A stretch of 64,000 bases of DNA, from the NCBI RefSeq assembly GCF_013450155.1, contig NZ_JACCKD010000008.1, positions 62,001 to 126,000 on the forward strand, in the 5' to 3' direction. Position numbers and translations under genes: made by a program. Every line of letters starts with the position of its first letter. Within the stretch, counting starts at the first letter, position 1. Source of the DNA: Haloechinothrix aidingensis (GTDB lineage: Bacteria; Actinomycetota; Actinomycetes; Mycobacteriales; Pseudonocardiaceae). Positions 60,787 to 64,000 of the stretch are shown piece by piece. The notes beneath the pieces were generated by a model, which saw only the letters and a list, made by a program, of their open reading frames with translations, did no database searches and was not told where the DNA came from.

Positions 60787-61620
60787 ATGCGGTACCTGCG
60801 ACTCACCGACGACGCACAGCTGCCCGTACTGGGGCAGGGCACCTGGGGTATGGGGGAACGCTCCGAGCATCGCTCGGGCGAGGCGCGTGCGCTGCGGCAC
60901 GGGCTGGACCTGGGGCTCGGGCTGATCGACACCGCCGAGATGTACGGCAGCGGCGGGGCCGAGGAGGTGATCGCGGAGGCCGTCCGCGGCAGGCGCGACG
61001 AAGCCTTCCTGGTGAGCAAGGTCTTCCCGCACAACGCGAGCAAGCACGGCGCGATCGAGGCGTGCGAGCGCAGCCTCACCCGGCTCGGCACCGACCGTAT
61101 CGAGCTGTACCTGCTGCACTGGCGCGGCAACGTCCCGCTGGAGGAGACGCTCGAGGCGTTCGAGCGGCTCCGCTCGGACGGCAAGATCCTGCACTACGGC
61201 GTGAGCAACTTCGACCCCGCCGACCTGGCCGACCTGTGGGCGGAGGAACTCGGCGACCGGGTGGTGACCAACCAGGTCCTGTACAACCTCTCCCGCAGGG
61301 GCCCCGAGTACGACCTGCTGCCCCAGTGCCGCGACCGGGACGTTCCCGTGATGGCCTACTCGCCGATCGAGCAGGGCAGGCTGCTCGGCAACGGCACGCT
61401 CCGGCGCGTCGCCGAACGGCACGGCGTCACGGCCGCGCAGGCGGCACTGGCCTGGGTGCTGCACCAGCCGGGCGTCTGCGCGATCCCGAAGGCGGCCAAC
61501 CCGGAGCACGTCGAGCAGAACGCGGCGGCCCTTGACCTGGCGCTGACCGAGGATGACCTGCGTGAGCTGGACCGGGAGTTCCCGCCCCCGGATGCCCCCA
61601 CCCCGCTGGCGATCCTCTGA
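60787..61620 (+). CDS. aldo/keto reductase
   Basis: The 277-residue NADPH oxidoreductase has DTAEMYGSGGAEEVI (active-site Asp and Tyr), SKVFPHNASKHG (Lys), LYLLHWRG (His) and AIPKAANPEHVEQNAAAL (cofactor). TIM barrel; substrate not known. Confidence 0.93.
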   Translation: MRYLRLTDDAQLPVLGQGTWGMGERSEHRSGEARALRHGLDLGLGLIDTAEMYGSGGAEEVIAEAVRGRRDEAFLVSKVFPHNASKHGAIEACERSLTRLGTDRIELYLLHWRGNVPLEETLEAFERLRSDGKILHYGVSNFDPADLADLWAEELGDRVVTNQVLYNLSRRGPEYDLLPQCRDRDVPVMAYSPIEQGRLLGNGTLRRVAERHGVTAAQAALAWVLHQPGVCAIPKAANPEHVEQNAAALDLALTEDDLRELDREFPPPDAPTPLAIL

Positions 61621-61686
61621 CCAACCCCGCGAACCGGGGCGGGCACCCGGCGGTTTCGGGGTGACGGTATCGGGGCATCCCGGGGT

Positions 61687-61977
61687 ATGACCGCACGACG
61701 CCAGCGCCCGCTCTCCCGCGAGGAGTACGCACGCGGACTGCCTGACTATCACGACCCGACCGCGGGCTGGGCCGGAGCGGCCCCGATGTACAGCGCGCTG
61801 ACCCTGCGCCTGTGGGTGTCCGGTATCGGCATCCTCTTCTGCGTGGCCACCGGCATCGTCGCGCTGCGCATGGACGGGTGGTTGTGGTTCGCGCTCGTAC
61901 TGTTCGCCGTCGCGCTCGGCCTGCTGATCAATATCGGGTGGGTAGCGCACCGCAAGCGGCGCGGCGAACCGGGCTGA
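61687..61977 (+). CDS. small two-helix membrane protein
   Basis: A 96-residue protein with a polar N-terminus (RQRPLSREEYARGL), then YSALTLRLWVSGIGILFCV and WLWFALVLFAVALGLLINIG. It is convergent with the CPBP gene. It may belong with DUF6343-like actinobacterial proteins; not certain. Confidence 0.6.
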   Translation: MTARRQRPLSREEYARGLPDYHDPTAGWAGAAPMYSALTLRLWVSGIGILFCVATGIVALRMDGWLWFALVLFAVALGLLINIGWVAHRKRRGEPG

Positions 61978-62020
61978 CCAGGCTGCCGGGCGCACGCACC
62001 GGCGCGTGGCGCGAGACCGC

Positions 62021-62812
62021 CTACACGTCGACGTCCACCCATCCCGTCGTGGCGAAGAGCAGGGCGACGGCGGGCAGGAAGTTGTTCACCTGGTGGGTGA
62101 CGATGCTGGCCAGCACGTTGCCGGTGTACATCCTGGCGAGTCCGATCGGTATGGACAGCACCAGCAGGAGCGGGCTGCGCAGCACCTCCAGGTGCGCCAC
62201 GGAGAACACGACGCTGGTGACAAGCAGGATCAGCCAGCGGTTCCACCGCCAGTGCTCCAGCGAGCTCCAGAGCACCCCTCGAAAGATCAGCTCCTCGCAC
62301 AGCGGCGCCACCAGCCACACCCCCACGAACATGGTGACCCCGGCCAGCACACCCAGGTGACGGCCCGCGAACACCTCACCGACAGCCGAGCTGGCGTGAT
62401 CCCGGCCGACGGTCTCTGCCCAGATGACCGAGGCAGGCACCGTGACAACGAGGCCGACCGCCCCGATGGCCAGTCCCACCTTGAGGTGCCGCCAGTTCCA
62501 CCGCGCCGCGAGCTCGCGGCGCACCCGTGCCACACGGTCGCCACCGGCGAACAGTGCCGTACCGGCCACCGCGACCACGGCCGCGAGTACCGCGGGCACC
62601 ACCACGGACGCCACGAGCGCCCCCGGCGGGAGCCCCTGATCCCGAGCGCCGAACAGCACGAACGGCACCACGATGAGCACGGAGGCGACGACGAACGCCA
62701 CCTCGGAGACCAGGAACACGGCGAGCAGGATCAGGCCCGTGCGCCGGCCACGCGGCTCCCGAGTCGTGAACTGTCCCTCGATGCGTCCTCCTCCCCGTGG
62801 ACACGCCGACAC
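62021..62812 (-). CDS. CPBP intramembrane metalloprotease
   Basis: The protein of about 263 residues has several transmembrane helices and the CPBP/Abi motifs APLCEELIFRGVLW (EExxxR), VVFSVAHLE and SIVTHQVNN. Such proteases process prenylated or bacteriocin-related proteins. The start is uncertain; I use the GTG at 62812. Confidence 0.88.
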   Translation of the reverse strand: MSACPRGGGRIEGQFTTREPRGRRTGLILLAVFLVSEVAFVVASVLIVVPFVLFGARDQGLPPGALVASVVVPAVLAAVVAVAGTALFAGGDRVARVRRELAARWNWRHLKVGLAIGAVGLVVTVPASVIWAETVGRDHASSAVGEVFAGRHLGVLAGVTMFVGVWLVAPLCEELIFRGVLWSSLEHWRWNRWLILLVTSVVFSVAHLEVLRSPLLLVLSIPIGLARMYTGNVLASIVTHQVNNFLPAVALLFATTGWVDVDV

Positions 62813-63015
62813 CGGACCGATACCGGCCCCGGCATCGCATGCCCCGTGCACGGCCGGGCTCTCCGGGCGCGGCAGCGGATGGGCGAGCCTACTGGTCCCT
62901 CCCGCCGGATAATACGGCGCGCGGCACTCGCCCGGCGTAGAGGCGGTTTGATCTCGCGGGCCGGTGGGAATCCCCCAGTGGCCAGCCGAACATGCGCGCG
63001 AGAGGAGATGCCGCG

Positions 63016-63279
63016 ATGGCTACGTGTGAGACCTGCGGAAACGACTTCGAGCAGGCCTTCGAGGTGCGCATGCCCGATGGATCCGGCCATACGTTCGACT
63101 CCTTCGAATGCGCGATCACCCGCCTCGCGCCCACCTGCGCGCACTGCCGGTGCCGCATCATCGGGCACGGGGTCCACACGACCGAGGCGGTCTACTGCTG
63201 CGCGCACTGCGCACGGAGCAGCGCAGACCCCCTCGGTTCCGTACTCACCGACTCGGCGCCGGCGGCAGGAGCTTCCTGA
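63016..63279 (+). CDS. small Cys-rich metal-binding protein (prokaryotic-metallothionein-like)
   Basis: The 87-residue protein has Cys pairs in ATCETCGNDF, LAPTCAHCRCRI and VYCCAHCAR with several His, enough for one or two metal sites. I recognise this type from actinobacteria annotated as prokaryotic metallothionein. ATG 63016 follows GAGGAG. Function is inferred from cysteine content. Confidence 0.75.
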   Translation: MATCETCGNDFEQAFEVRMPDGSGHTFDSFECAITRLAPTCAHCRCRIIGHGVHTTEAVYCCAHCARSSADPLGSVLTDSAPAAGAS

Positions 63280-63336
63280 CCCAGCCGGGCGAGGCGACGG
63301 AACGGAACGTGAAGGCAGGACATCAAGGAGGCGATC

Positions 63337-64000
63337 GTGTCGGGTCCGGAACCGTCGATCCAGGAGCTTTCCGAGCTCGGCCAGCAACTGCGGGTGGATG
63401 TCGTCCGTTGCACCCACAAGGCGCAGTCCGGGCACGCGACGTCCGGGCTGTCGGCAGCGGACCTCATGGCGGTGCTCCTTGCGCGCCACCTGCGCTACGA
63501 CTTCGCCGATCCGCACGAGCCGAACAACGACCGCCTGATCTTCTCCAAGGGGCACGCGTCCCCGCTGCTGTACGCGATGTTCGCCGCCGCGGGCACGATC
63601 GATGACGAGGAGCTGCTGAGCTACCGGACGCTGGGCAGCAGGCTGGAGGGCCACCCGACGCCACGGCTGCCGTGGGTGGACGTGGCCACCGGCTCGCTCG
63701 GCCAGGGCCTGCCCATCGGGGTCGGCTTCGCCCTGGCAGGCAGATACCTCGACCACCTTCCGTACCGGGTGTGGGTGCTCTGCGGGGACAGCGAGCTGGC
63801 AGAGGGGTCGATGTGGGAGGCCTTCGAGCACGCGGGCCAGAACCGGCTGGACAACCTGACCGCCGTCATCGACGTCAACGCTCTCGGCCAGCGCGGTCCC
63901 ACCCGCTACGGGTGGGACACCACGGTGTACGCGACGCGGCTGCGAGCGCTCGGCTGGCACACGGTGGACGTCGACGGCCACGACCCGGAGCAGATCGACC
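63337..64000 (+). CDS. transketolase (3' truncated by window end)
   Basis: The frame is open from the GTG at 63337 (AAGGAGGCGATC in front) to the last base. The N-terminal TPP domain is clear: SGHATSGLSAADLMAVLLA, SKGHASPLLYAM, VATGSLGQGLPIGVGFALA, and GDSELAEGSMWEAFEHAGQ with NALGQRG, the TPP-metal region. It could be a full transketolase or an N-terminal half-gene; the window ends first. Confidence 0.93.
   Translation, partial: MSGPEPSIQELSELGQQLRVDVVRCTHKAQSGHATSGLSAADLMAVLLARHLRYDFADPHEPNNDRLIFSKGHASPLLYAMFAAAGTIDDEELLSYRTLGSRLEGHPTPRLPWVDVATGSLGQGLPIGVGFALAGRYLDHLPYRVWVLCGDSELAEGSMWEAFEHAGQNRLDNLTAVIDVNALGQRGPTRYGWDTTVYATRLRALGWHTVDVDGHDPEQID

Overview
This is about 64 kb of chromosome from a high-GC actinobacterium. 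The best guess is a member of the Pseudonocardiales that tolerates salt. The reasons are the very high GC third positions, the frequent GTG starts, an mtEF-like gene order shared with Mycobacterium, conservon-type (cvn) signalling genes, an XRE/DUF397 pair, AfsR/SARP and Rpf proteins, and a complete ectoine/hydroxyectoine operon. No plasmid, phage or insertion-sequence hallmark, rRNA, tRNA or CRISPR array was seen.

Layout. 1-21 kb matches, in order, the M. tuberculosis Rv0861c-Rv0871 neighbourhood: a CspB-type cold shock protein, MoaD, an Rpf resuscitation factor, a Mog-MoaE fusion, MoaC, a helicase-associated protein and an XPB-type helicase. A four-gene molybdate operon (HTH-TOBE regulator, modA, modB, modC), a malic enzyme and a three-gene conservon cluster (sensor ATPase, roadblock, DUF742; no GTPase gene) are set into it. 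21-25.7 kb is accessory: a DoxX protein, an XRE/DUF397 pair, DUF72, an AbiEi/DUF559-like protein and PspC, interspersed with two kinds of repeat. 25.7-44.3 kb matches the Rv0414c-Rv0440 neighbourhood: groEL under two CIRCE operators, a Ser/Thr kinase, moeA, psd, pssA, LytR_C and DUF3263 proteins, def, then thiamine genes in two TPP-riboswitch units (thiC-thiD and thiO-thiS-thiG) plus thiE. An arsenic island sits between def and thiC: an ArsR-ArsN fusion, a flavoprotein and what looks like a decayed MFS exporter, with three identical-format operators between the two divergent genes. 44.4-53.6 kb holds a membrane protein, a serine/threonine dehydratase, a TetR-carotenoid oxygenase pair with two perfect operators, DUF3159, an SGNH hydrolase and a large AfsR-type regulator. 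53.7-57.1 kb is ectABCD on the minus strand with a strong terminator. 57.4-64 kb is mixed: Abi-alpha, a methyltransferase, DUF4383, hemerythrin, an aldo/keto reductase, a CPBP protease, a small Cys-rich protein and the start of a transketolase.

How the genes fit together. The molybdate importer feeds molybdenum cofactor synthesis (moaC, mog-moaE, moaD here; moeA at 30 kb). Thiamine synthesis is almost complete and riboswitch-controlled. EctA to EctD make ectoine and hydroxyectoine. The most unusual items are two families of dispersed intergenic repeat (a 60-bp tandem dimer of palindromes, six copies; a 22-bp-period tandem repeat, three loci), the ArsR-ArsN fusion with its operator array, a voltage-gated-type cation channel with a calcium-channel-like TGEGW filter, and the Mog-MoaE fusion.
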